Below, piece by piece: positions 36,856-45,144 of a stretch of 64,000 nt of DNA. The position numbers and the translations under genes were made by a program. Within the stretch, counting starts at the first letter, position 1, and each line of letters opens with the position of its first letter. The DNA is from a bacterium (GTDB taxonomy: Bacteria > 4484-113 > JAFGCY01): positions 17,271-81,270 of the forward strand of contig JADZFO010000051.1 of assembly GCA_020849855.1 (NCBI GenBank), given 5' to 3'. The notes beneath the pieces were generated by a model. It was not told where the DNA came from. It was given only the letters and a program-made list of their open reading frames with translations, and ran no database searches.

Positions 36856-39483
36856 GTGAAGGGAATCAGGGGTGGTCTGCTGAAAGCTGCTGTGATGGGC
36901 CTCCTGCTGGCCGGAGCCTGCGGCAGGAACTCCGCTGAACTGCAAGATCAGAGCGGCGGACAGGAAGCTCCGGGCATGGCCGAACTGAGCCGGCTGCTGG
37001 ATGCTGAGCTGCAGCGCCTCGGCATCGACCCCAGCCGTGCTGTGGCTAAAGCGCCCTCCGGCGACAACAACAGGGTGCTGGACCTCTCCCTGAGTAATAT
37101 CGATCCTGACGGTCCGGGTCTTGGCACAGCCCCACCCACAGCAATCCGCCTGAGCTGGACCGAGCAGTTCGTCGGCGACCTGAACCAGGACGGTGTAGTC
37201 GGCGTGCAGGACCTCGCCGCCATTGGACAGAACTACCAGCGTCGTGTGAGTTATGAGGACCCGCAGCTCCACGATGGCATTGCGCACTGGCCCAGCGGTG
37301 ACGCTGCCGGCCTGGGCGCACCCAACTGGCGCCTGGCCCGCGTTGACGGCATCAGCGACGGCGTGATCAGCGTGAATGACCTCACCTCCATCGGCCTGCA
37401 CTTTGGCGAGCGCATGGACGGCTACCTGATCCGCCGTGGCATCAACCGCGGCAGCGGCAGCATCGATTGGGACAGCCAGCCGCTGGACCTTGGCAGCGGG
37501 AGCATGCTCTCTGTTGAGCGTTCGGCCTTCAGCGCCGCCCTCGGCCTGCCCTTCCGCTATGAGCTGGAGATCCCGCTGGAGGAAGCGCAGTTCAACCAGT
37601 ACTTCAGCGTGCAGGGCTGCGACAGCCTTAGCCAGACCTTCGGACCTGAAAGCACATTAATCTCATATTCGCCGAACCCCGGTGTGGATACAGAAGCACC
37701 GGTATGGACGGACAGCGTTGGCGCCGTCAAAGTCCAGCCCGGCGACCACAGCCTGACGGTCTTCTTCGGCATGGCCACCGACCAGCAAAGCCCGCCGGTC
37801 AGGTACAGGGTCTACTACGCACAGGGGGACGCCCTGCAGCCCGATGCCCCCTTTGACTTTGAAAGCGCACAGATGCAGACCGTAAGCGCGGGGCCACTGG
37901 TGATAACGGGCCTCGAAAACACGCAGTACTGGAGGGCCGTCGTGCGCGCGATCGACAGCGCCGACCCGCCCAATGAGGAACAGAACACGATTGTCCGCGG
38001 GGCGAAGATCGGCGCCAGCGATATCTATCCGCCACAGTGGCAGGGGCAACCCGGCCTGCTGGATGTCTACTACGGCACGGGAACAGCCCTGCTGGTCTGC
38101 AACAGCGCCGTGGACAGCCAGCAGGACCAGTTCGGGCTTTGGGAGTCCGGCCCGGTGGTTTACCGGGTCTATCACGGCGAGGGCGAGCTGCCGGACATTG
38201 AGAATGCCCAGATAATGGAGTTCACGGACCGCCAGCTCGAAGGCTGCATTCTGCCGATAAGCGGCCTTGATACCAGCAAGAGCCACTGGTTCTGTGTGCG
38301 GGCAAGGGACAGTGCTGACCAGGCCAATGAAGAGGCAAACTCGGTCTTCAGAGTTGCCAAAGGAGTAAGCAGCCGCAGCTTCCCGGCGCCACTGGGCGGA
38401 CCCGCGGTTCCCGCAGGTGCGCTCTCCAGCGGGCCCGAGATGTTTGCTTATTCGCCCGGGCTCAGCGAACAGCGCCTGGTAACCCAGAGCGAGCATGAGG
38501 GTGAGCACTGGGCCAGCGTCTGGAGTCTCGGTACTTCCGGCTACCAGCCGGCTGGCGACTTTTTGCTGGCGGCCGCGGGCGAGGCCCCTGCATTCTCGCT
38601 GCAGGGAGCGGCTCTGGATACGAACCTGCAACTGCGGGCGCTGTACATCAGCGAGATGCAGTTCGGCGAACACTTCACCGTCAGCGAGTTTCGCCAGAGC
38701 CTGGGCCACAGCACCAGCCACAGCAAAGCCGGTGACTTTGAGGTCAACCTCTGCGGCTACAACATCAACTCTGAGCCTTTCTGCATCTATGACGCATTTG
38801 AAACCAGCGTGGCGACCGGCCAGACCAACTTCAAGTTCTACATGTCCGGCTTGCCGCTTTCGGCCTCCAACCTGATCTACGACACCAGCAGCGGATCAGG
38901 CCCGCAGACAGTCAACCTCTGGGACTGGGGCTACAGCCGCCTGGCTGACGGGCGGATCGGCCTGATGCTGCAGATCACGGACTACATCAGCGGAGCCGAG
39001 AGCTATCAGCTCCTGCTGTCAAGCAGCCTCAGCCACGCTGTTCAGCCTTTCAGCCTGCCCAGTGGCCGCCTGGTGGGGCTGCTTGGCAACGGCGCGCCCG
39101 ACCCGCTTGTCGTGCTTGAGCACGAAGAGGACGGCAACAGGATCCAGTCGCTGCAGGATCAGCAAAGCTCATTCAGCATTGGCGTGCTGCCAGGGATGAA
39201 CGTCAAGCGCAGCCAGATGCAGGCCTCCAGCCTCGGCGCATGGAAGGCGGCGCTGGAGCTGAGCAGTGCTTCCTACTATGGCAGCACTGACAGCCTCAAG
39301 CTGCAGGCCCTGATAATCCACGGCCCGGATGGTGAGCAGAAGCTGCCGCTCCTGCTGGAACCGGGGGCGACATCCTTCAAGCCTCTGGCCGTGCTGGACG
39401 AATCGCTTTACGTGCTGAGCTACTACGTGCCGCAGGCTGGCGGAGGCGGGATTGACCGGCATCTGGCTGTGTTCTTCAAGTAG
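36856..39483 (+). CDS. Dockerin-like / Fn3 lipoprotein (third family member)
   Basis: The 875-residue protein has a lipoprotein-like signal ending in LAGAC (Cys22). Two EF-hand dockerin-type loops lie about 113-195: DLNQDGVVGVQD and DGISDGVISVND, each followed by an L-x-x-IG helix start. Two Fn3-like domains follow (about 275-510), with YRVYYAQGD and YRVYHGEGE strands. The last 360 residues are beta-rich and unrecognised. It lacks the cohesin-like domain and glycine-repeat tract of the two giant lipoproteins at 20-27 kb but shares the dockerin and Fn3 style. It sits inside an otherwise conserved yqeK-LCP-rsfS locus. Ca-dependent docking to a cohesin partner is inferred. Confidence 0.75.
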   Translation: MKGIRGGLLKAAVMGLLLAGACGRNSAELQDQSGGQEAPGMAELSRLLDAELQRLGIDPSRAVAKAPSGDNNRVLDLSLSNIDPDGPGLGTAPPTAIRLSWTEQFVGDLNQDGVVGVQDLAAIGQNYQRRVSYEDPQLHDGIAHWPSGDAAGLGAPNWRLARVDGISDGVISVNDLTSIGLHFGERMDGYLIRRGINRGSGSIDWDSQPLDLGSGSMLSVERSAFSAALGLPFRYELEIPLEEAQFNQYFSVQGCDSLSQTFGPESTLISYSPNPGVDTEAPVWTDSVGAVKVQPGDHSLTVFFGMATDQQSPPVRYRVYYAQGDALQPDAPFDFESAQMQTVSAGPLVITGLENTQYWRAVVRAIDSADPPNEEQNTIVRGAKIGASDIYPPQWQGQPGLLDVYYGTGTALLVCNSAVDSQQDQFGLWESGPVVYRVYHGEGELPDIENAQIMEFTDRQLEGCILPISGLDTSKSHWFCVRARDSADQANEEANSVFRVAKGVSSRSFPAPLGGPAVPAGALSSGPEMFAYSPGLSEQRLVTQSEHEGEHWASVWSLGTSGYQPAGDFLLAAAGEAPAFSLQGAALDTNLQLRALYISEMQFGEHFTVSEFRQSLGHSTSHSKAGDFEVNLCGYNINSEPFCIYDAFETSVATGQTNFKFYMSGLPLSASNLIYDTSSGSGPQTVNLWDWGYSRLADGRIGLMLQITDYISGAESYQLLLSSSLSHAVQPFSLPSGRLVGLLGNGAPDPLVVLEHEEDGNRIQSLQDQQSSFSIGVLPGMNVKRSQMQASSLGAWKAALELSSASYYGSTDSLKLQALIIHGPDGEQKLPLLLEPGATSFKPLAVLDESLYVLSYYVPQAGGGGIDRHLAVFFK

Positions 39484-39788
39484 TTGGCGGAGGCTTTACG
39501 CGGCAGCTTGCAAAAGCTTGATACACGGGTGATAATCTGGTGTTGACGATGCTTAAGCCTATCCGGCCTTACAATAGCAATCTGAACACAAGGGCCGCAT
39601 GCTGAGCCAGGGCTCGCCGGCCAGTCCACGCTTTCAGTGCCTCCGCACGCTGCAAGCTCTCAGGCACTGTATCCAAAGATGCCACAGATGCTCTCCAGTT
39701 CTGTGCATTTGCGTGACAGCTGCCACTGCGGTGGTATCAGCAATTGATCGCCCCAGCCATCCGGCCGGGGCTGGAGACAAAGCCAAAC
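39484..39788 (+). other. Intergenic region before rsfS: possible promoter and uORF
   Basis: TTGACG (39543-39548) and TACAAT (39570-39575) resemble promoter boxes but are 21 bases apart. An ATG at 39599 opens a Cys-rich 65-codon frame whose stop overlaps the rsfS ATG by eight bases, the same overlap type as at 12535 and 15177. Its composition does not look strongly protein-like. Nothing else is recognised. Confidence 0.3.
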
Positions 39789-40256
39789 ATGATTAATGAA
39801 GAAAAAGTTGAGTCCTTAACCCCTGGGTCGGCGTCTGACCCGCGCGGCGGTGTGCTGGTTGATACGCGTCCCGAAAGCCGCAAACGCAGCCAGGGCCCGG
39901 CCGATGATGACGACCTGACCATTGACGACATACTCGAGGTCATTCGCACCGCGCTGGAAGACAAGAAGGGCCAGGAAGTGCGGATTATTGACGTCGCCGA
40001 GCACTGCGATTACATGGAATACCTAGTCGTAGCCAGCGGTCTGAGCGATACCCACAACCGCGCGCTGGCCGACAATGTAATGTCTGAGCTGGCCCGCTAT
40101 GGTATAATCCGCGACGATCTCCAGGGTTACCGCCGTGGCGACTGGATCCTCATTGACTACGATGTTCTCGTGGTCCATCTCTTCCTTCCGGCGCTTAGAG
40201 AGTTCTATCGTCTGGAGGAGCTTTGGGCCAGCGGTGAGGAGATCAAAGCGGCTTAA
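39789..40256 (+). CDS. rsfS: Ribosomal silencing factor RsfS
   Basis: RsfS binds ribosomal protein uL14 and blocks joining of ribosomal subunits when nutrients are scarce. The 155-residue product has an acidic, Ser-rich N-terminal extension of about 45 residues, then the RsfS/YbeB domain: DVAEHCDYMEYLVVASGLS, the YGIIRDDLQGYRRGDWILID region and VHLFLPALREFYRLEELW. The ATG at 39789 is preferred; a TTG 15 codons upstream is possible. The company of yqeK is conserved across many bacteria. The tRNA-Ala gene follows 42 bases after the stop. Confidence 0.92.
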   Translation: MINEEKVESLTPGSASDPRGGVLVDTRPESRKRSQGPADDDDLTIDDILEVIRTALEDKKGQEVRIIDVAEHCDYMEYLVVASGLSDTHNRALADNVMSELARYGIIRDDLQGYRRGDWILIDYDVLVVHLFLPALREFYRLEELWASGEEIKAA

Positions 40257-40298
40257 GGCCTTCAAAATCGGGCGCGTGCGCCCGTGCCGCCCATTCGT

Positions 40299-40370
40299 GG
40301 GGCTGTGGCGCAGTGGTAGCGCATCTGTCTGGCAGACAGAGGGTCAGGGGTTCGAGTCCCCTCAGCTCCA
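40299..40370 (+). tRNA. tRNA-Ala (anticodon GGC)
   Basis: A complete 72-base cloverleaf: acceptor stem 40299-40305 with 40363-40369, D arm 40308-40322, anticodon arm 40324-40340 with GGC at 40331-40333, T arm 40346-40362, discriminator A at 40370. The G3-U70 wobble pair, the main alanine identity element, is present. CCA is not encoded. A six-T run follows at 40372-40377 and may end the transcript. Confidence 0.97.
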
Positions 40371-40472
40371 CTTTTTTGCTATTTGGGAACCTGTACAATC
40401 GAGATTAAGTCTGCTTAAATGGCCGGGTCACTCCGGTCTAGGCAGGAGTTAACTATTCTGCGAGGGTGGGAA

Positions 40473-41894
40473 ATGCCTTCTCGTCTTGGTAAGGCCCTTG
40501 GCGTGGCGCTCGCCGCCAGTGCCCTGGCGCTGCCCCTTAACTTCGCTCAGGCTTTTGAACGCTCGGCAATTGCCCTGCGCTTCAAGCCCGTCGAAGAGTC
40601 CTACGAGCGTTATATGTTCCAGCTCGTCATGAGCGGCGCGCATATCTCGCCCGGCATCAAGGATGAAATGGCCTGGGGTGAGTTCGGCATCGGCACCGTC
40701 TACAAGGACGAGGTTGTGGATGCCGGCAACCAGTACACCCGGCACAGCATGACCTTCTATACCTACAACGTCAAGCAGCTCCAGACCGGGCTTGGCCAGG
40801 ACCGCAACGACCCGCGCTTCGGCGGCAATCCCTTCCCGGATGTGCCCGGCGACGGCGGCAACGACGGCGGCGGCGGTGAAGGCGGCGGCGGCGAGGACGG
40901 CGGCGAAGGCGGCGGCGGCGGCAACGAAGGCGGCGGCGGCGGTAACGGCGGCGGCGGCGGTAACGGCCCCAAGCCGACCAGCTCCGGTGGCCGCATGGGT
41001 GCGGGCGGCGGCTTCATTGGCAGCCTGGGCCTGCCCCCCGGCGCGGGTTCCGGTAACGGCCCCAGCCCCCTGCAGGCGCCCGGTGGCGGCGGTGACGGCG
41101 GCAGTGGCGACCCCGGCGACCGTGACGGCGGCGATGAGCGCGCCGGCGGCCGCACGGCCACCACGGTCAACCTGGACACCATCCGCGTGACTAACCTTGA
41201 TTACATCGTCGACCCCAGCGGCAACATCCTTGACGTTGGCGGCCTCGACCTCCTGCGCAAGGTCAGCCAGAACCAGCTGATCAACAGCGAGGACAAGAAG
41301 AACTTCGTCGACATCAACATCAGCCATGTATTCGAGTGGTCGCACATGCTGCGCCTGCCGGACTACCCGGTCTACAAAGAAGACATCTGGTTCTCCGAGA
41401 TGCCGATCCACGTCCCCGGCCTGCCCTATGACAAGCCGGTGCTGACGAAGTTCATGTACAAGCTGATCGACTTCCGCACCGTTGGCGACCGCAAGGTGGC
41501 CGTAGTCGACATGACCGGTGTGACCGAGTGGAACCACGAGTGGGACACCACCGCGGCCGGGACTCTGACCGAGTTCAAGAGCTGGGGCAATATGGGCTTC
41601 TCCGCCCGCTACTGGTTCGACTACGAGACCAACACGATCTTTGCGATCACCCGCCCGCCCTTTACGGACTGGCAGTACCAGCGCAACTACCCCCCGGGAA
41701 TCAACTTCTTCATCCCCTACGATCCGATCACCGGATTCAACATGACCTTCCCGGGTCTGGCGATCACCATGGAGTTCTTCTACAACACGCGGGAGACCGA
41801 CATCTCCGGCAAGCCGCGCCTGGTTGAAGTGGAGCCCAAGGAGCAGCGCCGCTACATCGTGCTCAACATGCTCTGCCAGCTCGAAGCTGAGTAA
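40473..41894 (+). CDS. Secreted protein with long polyglycine insert, function unknown
   Basis: The 473-residue precursor has a signal peptide (core LGVALAASALALPL, cleavage after AQA). Residues about 125-231 are a low-complexity tract of Gly runs with Asp, Glu and Asn, splitting a beta-rich protein in two. The conserved-looking parts are the first 90 residues after the signal and the C-terminal 230, with many aromatic residues (WFSEMPIHVPG, WNHEWDTTAAG, YWFDYETNTIFAI). I recognise no family. The ATG at 40473 has GAGGGTGGG upstream. A strong terminator follows, so it is a monocistronic or final gene. TACAAT at 40394-40399 is a possible -10 box. Confidence 0.75.
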   Translation: MPSRLGKALGVALAASALALPLNFAQAFERSAIALRFKPVEESYERYMFQLVMSGAHISPGIKDEMAWGEFGIGTVYKDEVVDAGNQYTRHSMTFYTYNVKQLQTGLGQDRNDPRFGGNPFPDVPGDGGNDGGGGEGGGGEDGGEGGGGGNEGGGGGNGGGGGNGPKPTSSGGRMGAGGGFIGSLGLPPGAGSGNGPSPLQAPGGGGDGGSGDPGDRDGGDERAGGRTATTVNLDTIRVTNLDYIVDPSGNILDVGGLDLLRKVSQNQLINSEDKKNFVDINISHVFEWSHMLRLPDYPVYKEDIWFSEMPIHVPGLPYDKPVLTKFMYKLIDFRTVGDRKVAVVDMTGVTEWNHEWDTTAAGTLTEFKSWGNMGFSARYWFDYETNTIFAITRPPFTDWQYQRNYPPGINFFIPYDPITGFNMTFPGLAITMEFFYNTRETDISGKPRLVEVEPKEQRRYIVLNMLCQLEAE

Positions 41895-41916
41895 GAACAC
41901 TTTCAGGAATTTTCAA

Positions 41917-41951
41917 GGCTCCGGGCCAAGGCCCGGAGCCTTTTTCTTTTT
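41917..41951 (+). terminator. Rho-independent terminator
   Basis: An 11-bp GC-rich perfect stem (41917-41927 with 41930-41940) is followed by TTTTTCTTTTT (41941-41951), 22 bases after the stop of the glycine-rich gene. Confidence 0.95.
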
Positions 41952-42002
41952 CGCGGGTCTGTAGCAGCGACCGGGGGTTAGTTAGGCACGGAGGTGTCTG
42001 GG

Positions 42003-42506
42003 ATGGACGACAACCGCCGCGGCAATCTGGCCGCGATCATCACTCTGCTTCTTTTCCTGCTCGGCTCGGCAGCCTTCTTCGGCCCTGGCCTTTACCGCTC
42101 ATGGCTCTTCCAGCGCAGCTGTGACGCCATGCTGACGGATGCACTGGCCGGCCGCCTGCAGCAGGTCTCGGGCTATGTACAGCCCCAGCAGAAGCTGCTG
42201 GTGGACACGCTGTTCCAGACTGCGGTCCCGCAGAACTACACGGACTATCTGCACTCGCTCAAGCTCTCCAGCTTTGAGAAGGACAAGACTGAGCCGGGCG
42301 TGATCTGGGCCATGGTCACGGCCAAACTCAGCTCCAGCGAGGGTGGCTCTGAAACCGCAGGAATGGCGCAGGGCAAACTGCGCTGGGTCTGGAACGGACG
42401 CAAGTGGGAGTGGGACTTCGAGGGCTCCTACGGCTCCGAGTTCCCCGTTTCGGGGCAGGCCAACTGGGTGCGGCTGGGGGATTTTATTACAATTGAAGAC
42501 CACTAG
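42003..42506 (+). CDS. Small membrane-anchored protein, function unknown
   Basis: This 167-residue protein has one N-terminal membrane helix (about 9-29) and an extracytoplasmic domain ending in a Trp-rich beta region (KLRWVWNGRKWEWDFEGSYG). I recognise no family. The ATG at 42003 is eight bases after GGAGG. A GTG three codons upstream overlaps that Shine-Dalgarno sequence and is less likely. It is the first gene of a tight operon, two bases before ribD. Confidence 0.7.
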   Translation: MDDNRRGNLAAIITLLLFLLGSAAFFGPGLYRSWLFQRSCDAMLTDALAGRLQQVSGYVQPQQKLLVDTLFQTAVPQNYTDYLHSLKLSSFEKDKTEPGVIWAMVTAKLSSSEGGSETAGMAQGKLRWVWNGRKWEWDFEGSYGSEFPVSGQANWVRLGDFITIEDH

Positions 42507-42508
42507 TC

Positions 42509-43711
42509 ATGAAAATCCGACCCAACACCTGGCCGCCCGGCAGCGACGAGTATTTTGTCCATGAGGCCCTGCTGCTGGCAGAGGCCGCCATGGGCAGCAC
42601 CTCGCCCAACCCGCCGGTCGGCAGCGTCATCGTCCGCGAGGGCCAGATCATCGGCCGCGGCGCCCACCGGCGCCTTGGCGACCTGCACGCCGAGTCTGCT
42701 GCATTGCTGGATGCCGGCGACTGCCGGGGTGCCAGCTGCTTTGTCAGCCTGGAACCCTGCAGCCATATCGGCCGCCAGCCTTCCTGCTGCCATTTGCTGC
42801 ACGAGGCCGGCATTCAGCGCGTCGTCTGGGGCTGCGGCGATGCGGACCCGCGCTCAGCCGGGCGCGCCGAGAATGTGCTGGCCGGCCTTGGCATAAAGAC
42901 CCGTGCCGGTGTGCTGGAAGAGGACTGCCGAGCCTTCCTCAGGCATTACCTATGCGCTGAGGAGCAGCAGCAGTGCTTCAGCCACCTCAAGCTGGCCCTC
43001 AGCCTGGACGCCAAGCTGGCCTGCGCCAATGGGGCCAGCCAGTGGCTCTCCGGGCCGCAGAGCCTGGGCCTGGCGCACTACCTGCGCTGGAAATACGACG
43101 GTGTGCTGGTCGGCTGGCGTACGGTGCTGGCCGACAACCCGCGACTGACTGTGCGTCCGCCGGTGCTGGAGCCCTACTACCCCGGCGCAGAAGCGCGCAG
43201 CTTCCGCCAGCCGGTGCGGGTAGTGCTGGATCCGCGTTTCGAGCTGCTGCCACGCCTGATGCAGCCCGGCAGCGACCTGGCTATAACCCAGCTTGAGGGC
43301 CAGCGCCAGGACCTGCCGGGTCTGGTCATTGCCGGCGCTGAGAGCCGCATGCCGGCTGCGCAGGAGCAGCCAGGAACGGTACTGCTGGGCCTGCCTGAGC
43401 ATCCCGGCGGCGGCCTCGACCTGGGGCAGCTGCGCAGCGGGCTTTACCGACTCGGCCTGCGCAGCCTGCTGGTTGAGGGCGGCGCCGGCCTGGCCCAGAG
43501 CTTCCTGCGCCAGCAGGAAGTGAGTCACATGACACTTGTCTACACGCCGCTTCTGATAGGGTCTGACGGGCTGGGCTTCAGCCCGGAACAGGGCTGCCTT
43601 ACAATCAGTGAGTGTCCGTCCCTGTTTGCTTTGGAGATCGAAGTATTGGGACGCGACTGCGCCATCAGCGGCCGGCCGGTATGGCCGGCGCCAGCGATGC
43701 AGCAGGTATAA
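42509..43711 (+). CDS. ribD: Bifunctional riboflavin biosynthesis deaminase/reductase RibD
   Basis: RibD carries out two early steps of riboflavin synthesis: deamination of the pyrimidine intermediate, then NADPH reduction of the ribosyl side chain. The 400-residue length suits the fused enzyme. The deaminase domain (1-145) has zinc motif HAE at 60-62 and PCSHIGRQPSCC from 83. The reductase domain shows LKLALSLDAKLA, YDGVLVGWRTVLADNPRLTVR, VVLDP and LLVEGGAGLAQSFL. All key residues appear intact. No other rib genes are within the window. The start lies two bases after the preceding stop. Confidence 0.95.
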   Translation: MKIRPNTWPPGSDEYFVHEALLLAEAAMGSTSPNPPVGSVIVREGQIIGRGAHRRLGDLHAESAALLDAGDCRGASCFVSLEPCSHIGRQPSCCHLLHEAGIQRVVWGCGDADPRSAGRAENVLAGLGIKTRAGVLEEDCRAFLRHYLCAEEQQQCFSHLKLALSLDAKLACANGASQWLSGPQSLGLAHYLRWKYDGVLVGWRTVLADNPRLTVRPPVLEPYYPGAEARSFRQPVRVVLDPRFELLPRLMQPGSDLAITQLEGQRQDLPGLVIAGAESRMPAAQEQPGTVLLGLPEHPGGGLDLGQLRSGLYRLGLRSLLVEGGAGLAQSFLRQQEVSHMTLVYTPLLIGSDGLGFSPEQGCLTISECPSLFALEIEVLGRDCAISGRPVWPAPAMQQV

Positions 43712-43741
43712 CAATCGTCGAATCAGGAGCGGGAGGAGTCA

Positions 43742-44605
43742 GTGACCAGTCCAAAGCCTGATCCGGGCGCAGCCCGTAAAGCGCGAGACAACAGCCTTGG
43801 CCAGTACCTGCGCCTGCTGCGGGTCAAGAGCAAACTGACAATGGTGCAGGCGGCAGAGCTGTCCGGGGTGACCCAGGGCTATATCAGCCAAATCGAGAAC
43901 GGGCTGTACCAGCCCTCGGGCAAAGTCCTGGCCAAGCTGGCCCGGGCCTACAAGGTCCAGGAAGTGCAGCTGCTGCGCCGCGCCGGTATTGTGGACCAGG
44001 GCATCCTTGACCGCCTGGGCCTTGGCGACCCGGCCGAGACGGGCGGCACAGAGATAGAGCTGCACAGCGAAGACAGTCCGGAGCATCTGGGCCAGCTCCT
44101 GCGCCGCAACCTGGCACTGCTGGAGCTGATAGCAGAGCAGCAGCGCAGCCGCGACCGCGCCAGCGGCCTGCCGCGCTCGGAAGTTAATGAGGCGCCGCAG
44201 GATGCCGGCGAGCTCAGCGAGTACTCCCTGCCGCTTTATGACAACGAATGGCGCCCGGTGCTCAACGCCGCCGGCGAGCCCGCTGGCCTGCGCATACCGG
44301 CCAGCCAGTGCAACTATGACCCCGAGGCCTTCATCCTCTGTGTTGACGATGCGGCGATGGAGCCGCAGATCTGCCGCGGGGACTGGGTGATCATCTCGCC
44401 CGCGACCGACCCGGAGCCCGGGCAGATTGCGGCTGTGAATGACAGCAACCGCATACACCTGCGCCACTATATGCCGGTGGGCGAGTCAGTCGCCCTGGTG
44501 CCGGTCAACCCGCTCTATGCCAGTGGCAGCCTGCTGGAGGGCGATGGATCTGACAGCGTTGATGTCCTGGGCCGCGTGCTGCGTCTGGTGAACCGGGACC
44601 TGTGA
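43742..44605 (+). CDS. XRE-family regulator with catalytically dead S24/LexA-like domain
   Basis: This 287-residue protein joins an N-terminal helix-turn-helix (about 18-75; QAAELSGVTQGYISQIENG) to a C-terminal S24 (LexA/CI-type) domain (about 180-285). The usual GDSM motif reads DAAM: the catalytic Ser position is A205. The Lys of the catalytic dyad is R241 in HLRHY. Self-cleavage should therefore be impossible, so it is not an SOS-type switch of the usual kind; the domain may serve only for dimerisation. GTG start with AGGAG six bases upstream. Its stop overlaps the phosphoribosyltransferase start (TGATG). Targets are unknown. Confidence 0.85.
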   Translation: MTSPKPDPGAARKARDNSLGQYLRLLRVKSKLTMVQAAELSGVTQGYISQIENGLYQPSGKVLAKLARAYKVQEVQLLRRAGIVDQGILDRLGLGDPAETGGTEIELHSEDSPEHLGQLLRRNLALLELIAEQQRSRDRASGLPRSEVNEAPQDAGELSEYSLPLYDNEWRPVLNAAGEPAGLRIPASQCNYDPEAFILCVDDAAMEPQICRGDWVIISPATDPEPGQIAAVNDSNRIHLRHYMPVGESVALVPVNPLYASGSLLEGDGSDSVDVLGRVLRLVNRDL

Positions 44606-45144
44606 TGCACAGAGCAGAGCCGGAGTCTCCCGCGCAGCAGTTGCACCCTGAGCAGAGCCAGAGCAATGCGCCTAATGCGCCACTGGAGATCCACATCAGC
44701 GGACCGCGTTACCTGGAGCTGCTGGACGAACTGGCGCGTGCCGCAGCGGATCTGCCGCTGAAGCCCGATGCCGTCATCGGGATCAAACGCAGCGGTCTCT
44801 TTCCAGCGGTCTATCTGAGCCAGGTCATGCACCTGCCGATGTTCAGCGACTATGAGGCCCAGCGCTTCCCCTGGCCCAGGCTAAGCCGCCCGCTGATCGT
44901 CGACACTGTAGCCTGGAGCGGCGCTTCGATCCGCCGGGCCCTGCGCCAGCTCAGCGCCGCCGGCGTGCCGCAGGCGCAGGTGCTGGTGATGTACACGCGC
45001 TGTGAGCCCGCGCCAGGCCTGGAGGAATGTGCCCCGATGGTTGATCGGATAAGATACCTTTACCAGGCGCACTGCATTCCGCATTTCTGGTACATGCGAA
45101 AGCGCAGGCGCCACGGGCAGGAGAAGCAGGAGGGCACACCATGA
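44605..45144 (+). CDS. Type I phosphoribosyltransferase-like protein
   Basis: This 179-residue protein has the PRTase fold. AVIGIKRSGLFPAVYLS matches the first core strand and loop, and LIVDTVAWSGASIRRAL (about 97-113) is a PRPP-binding loop, with Trp-Ser-Gly in place of the usual T-G-x-T. The first 25 residues are hydrophilic and probably disordered; the last 15 are strongly basic. Substrate cannot be told from sequence. It is coupled to the XRE/S24 gene upstream (ATG overlaps its TGA) and to tpiA downstream (ATGA overlap). A GTG one codon earlier is an alternative start. Confidence 0.7.
   Translation: MHRAEPESPAQQLHPEQSQSNAPNAPLEIHISGPRYLELLDELARAAADLPLKPDAVIGIKRSGLFPAVYLSQVMHLPMFSDYEAQRFPWPRLSRPLIVDTVAWSGASIRRALRQLSAAGVPQAQVLVMYTRCEPAPGLEECAPMVDRIRYLYQAHCIPHFWYMRKRRRHGQEKQEGTP

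Noticed and set aside
40449..41900. Open frame of 483 codons antisense to the glycine-rich gene
   Set aside because: It is a shadow of the GGC/GGT glycine codons on the other strand (long Ala/Val stretches), without a ribosome-binding site.
43742..44605. SOS repressor LexA or prophage CI
   Set aside because: The catalytic Ser and Lys are replaced, and no phage genes surround it.
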